Below, in pieces: positions 48,752 to 57,502 of a DNA stretch of 64,000 nt. Below the pieces are notes generated by a model that saw only the letters and a list, made by a program, of their open reading frames with translations, had not been told where the DNA came from and made no database searches. The stretch covers positions 1-64,000 of the forward strand of contig UCMT01000060.1 of assembly GCA_900473795.1 (NCBI GenBank), read 5' to 3'. Source of the DNA: Hyphomicrobiales bacterium (lineage in GTDB: Bacteria > Pseudomonadota > Alphaproteobacteria > Rhizobiales > Rhizobiaceae). Position 1 is the first letter of the stretch, and the number at the start of each line of letters is the position of its first letter. The position numbers and the translations under genes were made by a program.

Positions 48752-49660
48752 TCATTTTGGCGATCCCGGGTCCGATTGCTGCGCGACGGCCGCTGCCCGA
48801 CGCTTGTTTTCGCGAGCAAAGGCATAGAGGCCGGAGGCGATGATAATCGCAACGCCGGTGACCATCCAGAGATCCGGTTGTTCGGCAAAGAACAGAACGC
48901 CGATGCCGATCGACCAGATCAGGCTGGTATAGCGGAAGGGCGCGACGATGGCGGTTTCGCCGTTTCGCATGGCAAGCACGATGCACTGGTAACCGACGAG
49001 GAGCAGCAGGCTTGCGGCGCCAAGATGGCTGACGGATACCAGCGACATCGGTTGCCAGCCGCCGAGCGGCACGACAAGCGCTGCGCCGACGAGCGTGATG
49101 ACCACGGCGGTGATGACGGAGATGAAGAGGGATGGCACGGCCGGATCGATCCGGCGGGTGCACAGGTCGCGGATTGCCGCGCCGACGACCGACGCGACGA
49201 CGCTGAGTGCTGCGCCGGTAAACCCCTCAGGCCCGGGGCGAAGCACGATCAGCACGCCGACGAAGCCCGCAAGGATCGCCAGCCAGCGTCGCCAGCCGAC
49301 CGGTTCCGACAAAAACAGGGCAGCGCCGAGGGTCACGGCAAGCGGCAAGGCCTGCAGAATGGCCGAGGCGTTGGCAAGCGGGATCTGGCCGAGCGCCATG
49401 ATGTAGGTGATGGATGCGAAGACTTCGGCGACGATGCGCAGCGCGATGACGGGGTTCAGGATCAGACGGACCGAACGCAAGGCTCCGAAGTGACGGGCAA
49501 GCAGCAAAACAAGCAACGAGGTGAAGAAGCCGCGCACCAGCATGATCTGGCCCGCATTCATGACGCCAGTAACGGATTTCACCAAAGCGTCGTTGCAGGT
49601 GAAGCCCGCCATGGCGAGGCACATGAAGATTGCGCCGCGAAAATTGGCGTTGGATTGCAT
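48752..49660 (-). CDS. EamA/DMT superfamily transporter
   Basis: A 302-residue membrane protein with ten helices in two EamA repeats (GAIFMCLAMAGFTCNDALVK; second repeat near GAAIRDLCTRRIDPA; SLIWSIGIGVLFFAEQP). It probably exports small metabolites; the substrate is unknown. The ATG at 49660 is chosen because the extra upstream residues from 49714 are not hydrophobic-leader-like. It is 25 bp upstream of mobA and may share its transcript. Confidence 0.88.
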   Translation of the reverse strand: MQSNANFRGAIFMCLAMAGFTCNDALVKSVTGVMNAGQIMLVRGFFTSLLVLLLARHFGALRSVRLILNPVIALRIVAEVFASITYIMALGQIPLANASAILQALPLAVTLGAALFLSEPVGWRRWLAILAGFVGVLIVLRPGPEGFTGAALSVVASVVGAAIRDLCTRRIDPAVPSLFISVITAVVITLVGAALVVPLGGWQPMSLVSVSHLGAASLLLLVGYQCIVLAMRNGETAIVAPFRYTSLIWSIGIGVLFFAEQPDLWMVTGVAIIIASGLYAFARENKRRAAAVAQQSDPGSPK

Positions 49661-50118
49661 TATTCTTATTTGCCTGTTCTCATCGCAGCCCGGCCTTTCG
49701 GCCGCCGAATGCATCAGCTTCGAAAGCGCATGGGATTGGTCTTGCCTATCTCTAAAGCATCGGCATGCGTTTTATGCAACGTCTATCGGATGGCTGTCTT
49801 ATTTCATGGCAGATTTGAAAGAATAGCCGTTTCCATCAATATTTTAGAATATTCAAACAAGACTCCGCGCAATTTCGCCGCGACCGCGCTAAACCACGGG
49901 ATTTTTGGGGAAATATTAAGCTTCGGTACCTATCGTGCCGATATTCCGCTGCCCTTCGCATGACGCGATTATGGTTGACGTAACGGCAAGCATTTCCGTT
50001 CAAGGTCAACCGGATGACGTTCCGGACAGGCGCCATGGTCGCGCCCCGGCATGTCCGTTCTCCACCGGGAGAGCAGTCTGGCGGGAATGTCCGATTTGCT
50101 CAACATCTGGAGTTCGGA
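49661..50118. other. Gene-free interval between EamA and chemoreceptor genes
   Basis: A 458-bp divergent promoter region. The left half is AT-richer (about 49760-49935, including AATATTTTAGAATATTC). No recognisable operator, repeat or RNA was found. An open frame begins at 50014 in frame with the chemoreceptor, but its extra 35 residues are not receptor-like. Confidence 0.5.
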
Positions 50119-52671
50119 ATGTCCCTGATCGATCGTTCGCTGCAGCGCCTTCGCATTGTCACCAAGGTTCTCCTGTTCGTCGTGCCGCTTGTGGCCCTCA
50201 TCGCCGGCATCGGCCTTGTCGGCTATTTCACCGCAAGTACGCTCAACGGGCACATGACCGTGACGCGCGAAACGATTAACAACCTCTCCGATTTCCAGGC
50301 ACTGCGCAGCGGACTGCAGAGCTTCGTCGACAATCCGACCGAGGACGCGCGTACAACGCTTATTTCCCGCATCGACGATCAGGAAACGGGTATCCGTTCG
50401 CTGAACGACCTGCTGACGGCCGAGGCCGACAAGGCCAAGATCGGTTCCGTCGTCGCGCTGGGCGAGGTGATGCGCGGGCAACAGGAGAAACTCTGGGCGA
50501 TCAAGACCGAGCGCGACAGTGTCACGGCATCGCTCGACGCCGCCCTTGCCGACATGACGGCGCGGGGCAACGCCGCTTTCAAGCAGATCGACATCCTGCG
50601 CAAGGAATCCGGCGAGAAGGAATCCTTCGCCAAGGCGCTGCTTTTCGATGCGGCCGCCTATCAGGGGCTTGCCGAGCGCATCAAGAAATTCCGTCTGCCG
50701 GTCACCATGGCGATCGCGCCGGACGCCAAGGTCCAGCAGGCGACCAATCTCATGCCGCATCTGTTGAAGCAGATTGCCGAAGCCGAGAAGATCGCATCCG
50801 ACAAGGTGCAGAAGAGGATCGCCGAGGTGAAGGCGGATACCCAGAAGATCGTGGACATCCTCAAGAGTACCGATACCAACGACGTCAAGAAGGGCCTGCT
50901 CGGCACGGCGCTGATCAAATTCTCCAAATACGAAGCCGATTTCGCCAAGGAGGCGGTGACCAATTCGGATACGGCAGCCAAGCGCTTCGTCGGCATGGAT
51001 GGTGAGATTTCGGCTCTCAAAACGCTGATCGGGCTGATGAACGAAACCTTCAAAGGGCTCGACCACACACGTCTGCATATCAGCGAGCTGCATCGCAAGC
51101 TCGATGAACCAAGCCGCGAGAGCGTGATTGCCGACATCGCTGCCGTGCGTGCGAGCGTCACGAAGCTTTCGGAAATGGGTGGCAAGAACGCAGCCCTGCG
51201 CGACCTTGCCGGCAAGCTGACGCCGTCGCTCGAAGCGATCGACAGCGGCACTGCGCAACTGATCGATGTCGGTGCGCGCTGGCAGGCGGCCAAGGCCGAC
51301 GCCTCGACGCAGGTCGCCGCTGCCAGCCAGACGCTGGAAAGCTTCGTCAGTAGCGCCCAGGAAGCCGGCAAGCAGGACAGCCAGCGCTCCGCCGATGTCT
51401 CGATCATCGCCATGGTCGCCGGCACGCTGCTGGCCATCATCGGCGGGTTGATGCTGATCGAAACCCTGCGTGGCCCGCTGAAGCGCGTGACGGAGACGAT
51501 GACGCGGCTTGCGCAAGGCGACCTCGAAGTCGCGATCGAAGGCCGCAACCGCGGCGACGAGATCGGTGACATGGTGCGCTCGGTTGCGGTGTTCCGTGAC
51601 AACGCGGTCGAAAACGTCCGGCTCGGGCAGGAAGCCGAGGCCGCCCGCACGCTGTCGGCCGAAGAAGAGGCTCGACGCCGCCAGGAGCGCGCCCGCATCG
51701 AGGCCGAGCAGATGGAGGCGCTCAACGCGCTCTCCGACGTGCTGGCCAAGCTTGCCGACGGCAATCTGGAAGAGGGCATGGCGGAAGACCTGTCCGAGGA
51801 CTACATCGTCATGGCCCGGACCTACAACAATGCTGTCGAGGCCCTGCGTGCGACACTGATCGACGTCCGCTCCGTCACCGACGAAATCACCGGCGGCACC
51901 GGCAATCTGGCGTCCTCCGCCGACGATCTCGCCCGCCGCACGGAACAGCAGGCGGCGGCACTCGAGGAAAGCTCACGCGCGCTGGGCCAGCTGACCGAAA
52001 TCGTCCGCTCGACCGCCGAAAGCGCCCGCAAGACGACGGTATCGGTCGACGAAACGCAAAGCTACGCCAAGCATTCCGGCGAAGTCGTCGGCAAGGCGAT
52101 CGAAGCAATGGCAGCAATCAACCGTTCGTCCGACAAGATCAGCACGATCATCGGCGTCATCGACGAGATCGCCTTCCAGACCAACCTGCTCGCGCTGAAC
52201 GCCGGCGTCGAGGCGGCCCGTGCCGGCGAGGCCGGCCGTGGCTTTGCGGTCGTCGCGCAGGAAGTCCGCGAGCTTGCCCAGCGCTGCGCCGGTGCGGCCC
52301 GCGAGATCAAGGGGCTGATTTCCGAAAGCTCGGCGCAGGTCCGTGGCGGCGTCGAGCTGGTGCAGGAAACCGGCAATGCCCTGACCGTCATCAACGACCA
52401 TATTTCGACGATCCACCAGCTCGTCAGCAACATCGAATCGGCCGCCGCCGACCAGTATCGTGGTCTCAACGAGGTCAACCAGGCCGTCCACGAGGTCGAG
52501 CTCCTGACCCAGCAGAACGCGGCGATGGTCGAGGAGAACACCGCCGAAATCCACGGCCTGCGCCATCAGGTGGAGGCGCTGAACGAGAAGATCGAGCGCT
52601 TCAAGACCGGGACCAGCCGTTCGGTGGCGGGCGGCCGGGCGCAGGGATACGGCAGAAGCTACGCAGCCTAA
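50119..52671 (+). CDS. Methyl-accepting chemotaxis protein with long helical sensor
   Basis: An 850-residue chemoreceptor. Helix 1 is at about 14-36 (VLLFVVPLVALIAGIGLVGY). About 380 periplasmic residues follow that are largely helical and charged, resembling helical-bundle (HBM-like) sensors rather than Cache. Helix 2 is at about 431-452 (MVAGTLLAIIGGLMLIET), then HAMP and a methylation/signalling domain ([20 protein letters not shown]) almost identical to that of the receptor at 13636. There is no CheR pentapeptide. A GGAG precedes the ATG at 50119. It is monocistronic. Confidence 0.92.
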   Translation: MSLIDRSLQRLRIVTKVLLFVVPLVALIAGIGLVGYFTASTLNGHMTVTRETINNLSDFQALRSGLQSFVDNPTEDARTTLISRIDDQETGIRSLNDLLTAEADKAKIGSVVALGEVMRGQQEKLWAIKTERDSVTASLDAALADMTARGNAAFKQIDILRKESGEKESFAKALLFDAAAYQGLAERIKKFRLPVTMAIAPDAKVQQATNLMPHLLKQIAEAEKIASDKVQKRIAEVKADTQKIVDILKSTDTNDVKKGLLGTALIKFSKYEADFAKEAVTNSDTAAKRFVGMDGEISALKTLIGLMNETFKGLDHTRLHISELHRKLDEPSRESVIADIAAVRASVTKLSEMGGKNAALRDLAGKLTPSLEAIDSGTAQLIDVGARWQAAKADASTQVAAASQTLESFVSSAQEAGKQDSQRSADVSIIAMVAGTLLAIIGGLMLIETLRGPLKRVTETMTRLAQGDLEVAIEGRNRGDEIGDMVRSVAVFRDNAVENVRLGQEAEAARTLSAEEEARRRQERARIEAEQMEALNALSDVLAKLADGNLEEGMAEDLSEDYIVMARTYNNAVEALRATLIDVRSVTDEITGGTGNLASSADDLARRTEQQAAALEESSRALGQLTEIVRSTAESARKTTVSVDETQSYAKHSGEVVGKAIEAMAAINRSSDKISTIIGVIDEIAFQTNLLALNAGVEAARAGEAGRGFAVVAQEVRELAQRCAGAAREIKGLISESSAQVRGGVELVQETGNALTVINDHISTIHQLVSNIESAAADQYRGLNEVNQAVHEVELLTQQNAAMVEENTAEIHGLRHQVEALNEKIERFKTGTSRSVAGGRAQGYGRSYAA

Positions 52672-52696
52672 GTGGGCACCCCTCAACGAAGATCAG

Positions 52697-52726
52697 AACC
52701 CGTGCCGGTACAAAGGCGCGGGTTTT
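52697..52726 (+). terminator. Rho-independent terminator after the chemoreceptor
   Basis: AACCCGTGCC...GGCGCGGGTT stem (one mismatch) followed by TTGT, starting 26 bp after the stop. It also faces the minus-strand NTF2-like gene, so it may serve both. Confidence 0.65.
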
Positions 52727-52732
52727 GTCGTT

Positions 52733-53095
52733 TCAGCCGGGCGGCTGTGAGACCGAGCCGCCGGAGGGCAGGCCGAAGAACACCTCGACCGAATGGATCT
52801 GGCCTTCCGATGCCTCGAAAAGTTCGGTGTTTCGTGCCCGGTTTCCGTTCTTCCACGTGGCGTCGTAAGTGACGAAGCATCGGTTTTCAGAAACGACGAG
52901 ATGCTGCAGGTCCAGCGATTCGAACGTACCGGCGACCGGCCAGCAGCGCTCGAAATAGGTTTTACGGTCGATGTGGTCGTCGTAAGGGCTGGTGAAGGTG
53001 AAGTCCTGTGCGAGCAGCGTTTCCAGACGAAGCCTGTCGGCCGTCAGGTAGCAATCGAAACTGCTGCGTACCAATTCCTCGATGGAAGCGAACAT
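52733..53095 (-). CDS. SnoaL/NTF2-like protein
   Basis: A 120-residue cytosolic protein of the NTF2 fold (SSFDCYLTADRLRLETLLA helix; FTFTSPYDDHIDRKTYFERC; C-terminal strand ending VEVFFGLP). Such proteins may be enzymes or ligand binders; none assigned. It converges with the chemoreceptor. Confidence 0.78.
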   Translation of the reverse strand: MFASIEELVRSSFDCYLTADRLRLETLLAQDFTFTSPYDDHIDRKTYFERCWPVAGTFESLDLQHLVVSENRCFVTYDATWKNGNRARNTELFEASEGQIHSVEVFFGLPSGGSVSQPPG

Positions 53096-53199
53096 GGCGA
53101 CGTTCCACAGATAGCGTTGATCGGTTCTAACCGAACGTGATGCGGGGAGGTTTGTTCCGTACTTTGCATCCGTTGCCGTTGGGGGGAGACGACGTGGCT

Positions 53200-54249
53200 T
53201 CAGCCGCCGGTGACGCTCATGTGGCGGGCGACGGCGGGTTTGTTGCGGGTGCGGTCGATGATGAAGTCATGGCCCTTGGGCTTGCGGGTGATCGCCTCGT
53301 CGATGACGCGCGACAGATAGGCGTCGTCGTCGGAGGCGCGCAGCGGCGTGCGCAGGTCGGCGGCGTCGTTCTGGCCGAGGCACATATAGAGCGTGCCGGT
53401 GCAGGTGAGGCGGACGCGGTTGCAGCTCTCGCAGAAATTATGGGTCATCGGCGTGATCAGGCCGAGCCGGCCGCCGGTCTCCGTGACGCTCAGATAGCGC
53501 GCCGGGCCGCCGGTCTTGTAGGCGATGTCCGAGAGGGTGAACTGGCGGGCGAGGCGATCGCGCATTTCCGAGAGCGGCAGGTAGTGATCGGTGCGGTCCT
53601 CGTCGATCTCGCCCATCGGCATGGTTTCGATCAGCGTCAGGTCCATGCCGCGGCCGTGCGCCCAGCGCAGCATCTCGGGGATCTCGGCGTCGTTGAGGCC
53701 CTTCAGAGCAACCGCGTTGATCTTGACGTGGATGCCCGCGGCCTGGGCCGCGTCGATGCCTTCCATCACTTTCGACAGTTCGCCCCAGCGGGTGATCTGC
53801 TTGAACTTGCCGGCGTCGAGCGTGTCGAGCGAGACGTTGATGCGCCGGACGCCGCAATCGGCGAGTTCAGAGGCAAAGCGCGACAGCTGCGAGCCGTTGG
53901 TGGTCAGGGTCAGTTCATCGAGAGTGCCCGAATGGACGTGCTTGCCGAGCTCGCGCACAAGGAACATGACATTCTTGCGCACCAGCGGTTCGCCGCCGGT
54001 CAGGCGCAGCCTACGCACACCCTTGGCGATGAAGGCGGAGCAGAGCCGGTTCAATTCCTCCAGGGTCAGGAGGTCCTTCTTCGGCAGGAAGGTCATGTTT
54101 TCCGCCATGCAATAGGTGCAGCGGAAGTCGCAGCGATCCGTCACCGAAACCCTGAGATAGGTGACGGCGCGCCCGAACGGGTCGATCATCGGCGCTTTGA
54201 CGTCGATGAGCTTCTGAGCGCCGGCCTGGTCGATGGTGACGGTATTCAA
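53200..54249 (-). CDS. moaA: GTP 3',8-cyclase
   Basis: A 349-residue radical SAM enzyme for the first step of molybdenum cofactor synthesis, acting on GTP. The N-terminal cluster motif is CDFRCTYC (C40, C44, C47), a GGEPLVRKN segment contacts SAM, and the C-terminal second cluster is [11 protein letters not shown]...C. It ends in the required Gly-Gly. The start is TTG at 54249, 8 bases after a strong AGGAGA site. Its 5' region contains a copy of the second interspersed repeat. Confidence 0.95.
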   Translation of the reverse strand: MNTVTIDQAGAQKLIDVKAPMIDPFGRAVTYLRVSVTDRCDFRCTYCMAENMTFLPKKDLLTLEELNRLCSAFIAKGVRRLRLTGGEPLVRKNVMFLVRELGKHVHSGTLDELTLTTNGSQLSRFASELADCGVRRINVSLDTLDAGKFKQITRWGELSKVMEGIDAAQAAGIHVKINAVALKGLNDAEIPEMLRWAHGRGMDLTLIETMPMGEIDEDRTDHYLPLSEMRDRLARQFTLSDIAYKTGGPARYLSVTETGGRLGLITPMTHNFCESCNRVRLTCTGTLYMCLGQNDAADLRTPLRASDDDAYLSRVIDEAITRKPKGHDFIIDRTRNKPAVARHMSVTGG

Positions 54250-54402
54250 CGAAATTCTCCTGTTGCATCAATGTCGTGAGCAAAACGGGCGGCGTCAAGG
54301 CGAAAGCACAAAGAGCCATCAGAAAACCGGTGAAACACTTTCTTTCCGTGGAGGGAAGTGAAGGCCAAGAATTCCTTCCGGCAGGAATCTGCGGTACTGC
54401 AT

Positions 54403-54498
54403 AATTCCTTCAATCGGAATCGATTTAAGGATAAAGTCATGCAGCAGTTTCAAGTGCTACAGTGTCCTTTTCGCGTCATATTCGACGCGCGGCGCCGT
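54403..54498. repeat. Second interspersed repeat family, copy 2
   Basis: AATTCCTTCAATCGG through CATGCAGCAGTTTCAAGTGC to TCGACGCGCGGCGCCGTCG. It closely matches 28034-28128, with arms AATCGGAATCGATT. It lies between moaA and the DUF971 gene. Confidence 0.75.
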
Positions 54499-54530
54499 CG
54501 CGCCTGGTGCGCAAGCGGGAGACCGAAATC

Positions 54531-54905
54531 ATGAGCGACATCTGGCCGACCGAATTGCGCGTGTCGAAGGACCGCCACCGGCTGACGGTGACCTTCAACG
54601 ATGGTTCCTCCTACGACCTGTCCGCGGAGATGCTGCGCGTCCTGTCTCCCTCGGCAGAGGTCCAGGGGCACGGGCCGGGGCAGGGGCTGACGGTTCCCGG
54701 CAAGCGCAATGTCTCGATCATCTCGATGACGCCGACCGGCAATTATGCGGTGCGGATCGGCTTTGACGATTTCCATGATACCGGCATCTTTACCTGGACC
54801 TATCTGCGCGAACTGGGAGAGAACGGCGACACGTTGTTTGCCGCCTATGAGCACGATCTCGCTGAAAAGGGCATGACCCGCGACAAGCCGGAAAAGCCGC
54901 GCTAA
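54531..54905 (+). CDS. DUF971 domain protein
   Basis: A 124-residue protein of DUF971 (also the N-terminal part of gamma-butyrobetaine hydroxylase-like proteins): WPTELRVSKDRHRLTVTFND, YDLSAEMLRVLSPSAEVQGH, GNYAVRIGFDDFHDTGIFTW, YLREL. These proteins are thought to bind Fe-S or metal and to assist cofactor maturation; the proximity to moaA is suggestive only. The start at 54531 has a GGAGA site. Confidence 0.9.
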   Translation: MSDIWPTELRVSKDRHRLTVTFNDGSSYDLSAEMLRVLSPSAEVQGHGPGQGLTVPGKRNVSIISMTPTGNYAVRIGFDDFHDTGIFTWTYLRELGENGDTLFAAYEHDLAEKGMTRDKPEKPR

Positions 54906-54917
54906 CGGCCGGCGCAG

Positions 54918-55403
54918 TCAGTCGAGATCGGTTTCTTCCTTCAAAAGGCGGGCGATCAATCGCTCCATCGACTGGGCGACGATCAGGCACTCCTCGATCG
55001 GTTCGTTGTCCAGCGATTTCTCGATCAGCGTGGTCTGGATTTCCATCGCCTGCTCCGTCAGCTCACGGCCGCTTTTCGTCAACGACAGCCGCAAAACGCG
55101 CTTGTCCTTCTCGTCGCCGCGCCGCTCGATCAGCCCGCGTTTTTCGAGCTGGGGCAGAAGCATGCTCATGTTCGATCGCCCGACGAGAAGTTTTCGCGCG
55201 AGTTCCTGCTGCGAGATGCCCTCGAAGCGATAGAGGTTGATCAGGATGTCGAGATGCGGCGGCTTGATGTCGAGATCGGCGAGTGCGCGCGTGAGCGTCT
55301 GCTGCATCAGCTGACAGGCGCGGGCGACCGCGATCCAGCTGCGGAAACGGGGATGATCCCAGGGAAAATGATGGTGTTCGATCGTCGCTTGCTTTTTGTT
55401 CAT
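54918..55403 (-). CDS. MarR family transcriptional regulator
   Basis: A 161-residue winged-helix repressor: DILINLYRFEGISQQELARK, LLVGRSNMSMLLPQLEKRGL, IERRGDEKDKRVLRLSLTKS. It probably senses a small aromatic or phenolic ligand. The start at 55403 (MNKKQAT) is favoured because a perfect dyad (55412-55427) lies upstream of it; an ATG at 55433 would put that operator inside the gene. Divergent regulation of the hydrolase gene is likely, but a ~2-kb insertion now separates them. Confidence 0.88.
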   Translation of the reverse strand: MNKKQATIEHHHFPWDHPRFRSWIAVARACQLMQQTLTRALADLDIKPPHLDILINLYRFEGISQQELARKLLVGRSNMSMLLPQLEKRGLIERRGDEKDKRVLRLSLTKSGRELTEQAMEIQTTLIEKSLDNEPIEECLIVAQSMERLIARLLKEETDLD

Positions 55404-55480
55404 AGCTGCAAAATGATGTTCATCATTGAACATTCAAAGGGAATCCCACTATGGCATCCTTTGCGATCGAGGTCACCCGT
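55381..55480 (+). repeat. 100-bp direct repeat, left copy
   Basis: Positions 55381-55480 match 57403-57502 with about six mismatches, covering the marR start codon, the operator and the first ten codons of the hydrolase. It is the left border of the segment carrying the cyclase gene. Confidence 0.9.
55412..55427. promoter_or_regulatory. MarR-type operator dyad
   Basis: AATGATG-TT-CATCATT is a perfect 16-bp palindrome directly upstream of the regulator. The second copy at 57434-57449 has one mismatch (CATCGTT) and lies just before the intact hydrolase gene. MarR autoregulation and hydrolase control are inferred. Confidence 0.6.
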
Positions 55481-55580
55481 CTCGCGCGCGAATGCGTCTT
55501 GCTCGCGCAAGCTCGGGCCTCGCCGGACACCACGGCTGCGGTCATTCCGGAAGTCCCGCCATCCGATAGCCCTCGATAAA
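55452..55580 (+). pseudogene. Truncated duplicate 5' end of the alpha/beta hydrolase gene
   Basis: The first ten residues (MASFAIEVTR) equal those of the hydrolase at 57473, after which the frame diverges and stops within 42 codons (TAA at 55578). It overlaps the 3' end of the TPR reading frame on the other strand. It is a relic of duplication or of an insertion junction, not a functional hydrolase. Confidence 0.75.
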
Positions 55581-56741
55581 ATGCTGACGCACGTCTTCGT
55601 CGCGGAAAGGTTGCGACGCGGACCAATGCCGGATGGAGAAGCCTGGATTGCTCATCATGAACATTTGAGCCTCGCGACGGGCCTCCTCCAGGCGCCCGAG
55701 TTGCGCCAGGCTCGCCGCTAGAAAGCGGCGCGATGCGTTGCGATAGGTTTCGGGCCTGCGCAGCGTCTGGACTGCGGACTCATAGTCGCGCAGCGCATAT
55801 TGGGCCTGCCCCAGCATCCAATAATACCAGCCGGGAGGATACGGATTGAGCCTCAGCGCCTTGCGCACATATTCGACGGCCTCGGCCGGCTGGCCCTTCA
55901 GCGTAAGCAGATCGGAGCGCATCGCCCAGGCATCGGCGTAGTTCGGGTCCAGTCTGACGGTGGCGTCAAACTCGGCATCCGATTCCCCCCAGCGGCGTTC
56001 ATGCCCGAGGATGATAGCCAGTACCCAGCGGTTCCCGGCGTCGTTAGGGTCAAGCGCTACGGCTCGTTGGGCCTCCGCCAGAGCCCTTGCCCGATTGGGA
56101 TCGATCGGCGCGTCGAAGAATTCCCATCCCAGCCAAAGGTTCAACGCCAGCCAGCGATGCGCCTCGGCATAGCCCGGATCGAGCGCGAGGGCCTGCTCCA
56201 GCAGGAAAATCGCTTCTCTCGCGGTGATTGCCGTTTGAAAGCTCAGCGCCCGCGCCCGGACACAGAGCTCATAGGCCTCCAGGTTCGCGGGGCGATTGCG
56301 GGCTGCGTGCGTCGTTAAACGGCCGACAAGGGCCTCGACGATCTTGCCCGTTACCTCGTCCTGCACGGCGAAGATATCCTCCAGGCTGCGGTCGAACCGC
56401 TCGGCCCACAGGTGGTCACCTTCGATCGCATCGATCAATTGAGCATTGATGCGAACCCGTCCCGCAGCCCGCCGGGCGCTGCCCTCCAGGAGATGGCGCA
56501 CGCCAAGTTCGCGCGCGATGCGGCGCACGTCCATGTGCCTGCCCTTGTACGCGAAGACCGAGTTGCTGGCGATGACGAATAGTCCGCTGCTCCGCGACAG
56601 GTCCGTGATCAGGTCCTCGGTCAGGCCATCAACGAATTCCTCCTGCACCGGGTCGTTGCTCATGTTTGTGAACGGCAGGACGGCGATGGAGGGTTTGGCG
56701 GGCAGCGGCAACGGCGCCCGCTCCACCGGCCCGTGAAACAC
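55542..56741 (-). CDS. C-terminal half of a class III cyclase-TPR protein, after an in-frame stop
   Basis: A 399-codon frame beginning at a GTG that directly follows the TAG of the cyclase domain, in the same frame. It starts with a TolB-like/cyclase-associated region (KPSIAVLPFTNMSNDPVQEE, GDHLWAERFDRSLEDIFAVQ), then TPR-like helices (ALALDPGYAEAHRWLAL, RLDPNYADAWAMRSDLL, LRLNPYPPGWYYWML). In intact homologues this follows the cyclase domain without a break. It may be re-initiated, produced by read-through, or dead. No Shine-Dalgarno is obvious before the GTG. Confidence 0.8.
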   Translation of the reverse strand: MFHGPVERAPLPLPAKPSIAVLPFTNMSNDPVQEEFVDGLTEDLITDLSRSSGLFVIASNSVFAYKGRHMDVRRIARELGVRHLLEGSARRAAGRVRINAQLIDAIEGDHLWAERFDRSLEDIFAVQDEVTGKIVEALVGRLTTHAARNRPANLEAYELCVRARALSFQTAITAREAIFLLEQALALDPGYAEAHRWLALNLWLGWEFFDAPIDPNRARALAEAQRAVALDPNDAGNRWVLAIILGHERRWGESDAEFDATVRLDPNYADAWAMRSDLLTLKGQPAEAVEYVRKALRLNPYPPGWYYWMLGQAQYALRDYESAVQTLRRPETYRNASRRFLAASLAQLGRLEEARREAQMFMMSNPGFSIRHWSASQPFRDEDVRQHFIEGYRMAGLPE

Positions 56742-57278
56742 CTAGCCAGCCAGCGTTTCGATGCGGTAGACGGTCACCGGCTCGGCGACGTTCTTGATCG
56801 TTTGCGGGCCGAGGTCGTCGAATCGAACGTCAAGCTTGCGCTTGACCTGGTCGTAGACGCTGCCGGAGATGCAGATCTCTCCAGCGCCGGCCATGGCCTG
56901 AAGCCGCACGGCGACAATGACGCCGTCACCGAAAAGGTCGCCGTCTTCGACAACGACATCCCCCAGATTGACGCCGATGTGTAGGACAATCCGGCGGTCG
57001 TCGGCGCGATCGTCGTTCGCCGCCGCCATGCGCTTCTGGAGTTCGACGGCGCAAGCCACCGCGTTCACCGCGCTGGCGAACTCCACCAGAACGCCGTCAC
57101 CCATCATCTTGACGATACGACCGTGATGCTGGCGGACGAGCGGCACGAGGATTTGCTTGCGCCGTTCTTTCAGCGCCGCCAGCGTACCCTGCTCGTCGAG
57201 ATCGACAAGCCGACTGTAGCCGACCACATCGGCAGCCATTATTGCTGCGAGACGGCGCTGGGCGTGCTCTTCGGCCAT
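56742..57278 (-). CDS. Adenylate/guanylate cyclase class III catalytic domain
   Basis: A 178-residue N-terminal half: RRLAAIMAADVVGYSRLV with the first metal Asp, a KMMGDGVLVEFAS segment with the second, HIGVNLGDVVVEDGDLFGDG, and VYDQVKRKLDVRFDDLG. It makes cAMP or cGMP if active. A TAG at 56742-56744 ends the frame, and the next codon continues in frame into the TPR half, so a single nonsense change splits the gene. It lies in a segment bounded by direct repeats. Confidence 0.85.
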   Translation of the reverse strand: MAEEHAQRRLAAIMAADVVGYSRLVDLDEQGTLAALKERRKQILVPLVRQHHGRIVKMMGDGVLVEFASAVNAVACAVELQKRMAAANDDRADDRRIVLHIGVNLGDVVVEDGDLFGDGVIVAVRLQAMAGAGEICISGSVYDQVKRKLDVRFDDLGPQTIKNVAEPVTVYRIETLAG

Positions 57279-57402
57279 GTCGCATTCGCTTTCACAGAAT
57301 GCTGGACATTGAATTGTATGGGTGGCCCTCGCAAAAGTCTATCTGATTGGAGGCGTCCCGCCAGCCGGATCGGCAGGGAGGTCTATGACGGCCGAAGATG
57401 CC

Positions 57403-57502
57403 ATCGTCGCTTGCTTTTTGTTCATCGTTGTACAATGATGTTCATCGTTGAACATTTAAAGGGAATCCCACTATGGCATCCTTTGCGATCGAGGTCACCC
57501 GT
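57403..57502 (+). repeat. 100-bp direct repeat, right copy
   Basis: The right border copy of the segment 55481-57402. It retains the operator dyad and the first codons of the intact hydrolase; on the other strand only eight codons of the marR start remain (MNKKQATM then divergent). Confidence 0.9.

Noticed and set aside
48389-49963. Long plus-strand open frame opposite mobA and the EamA gene
   Set aside because: Antisense shadow, no domain or start signal.
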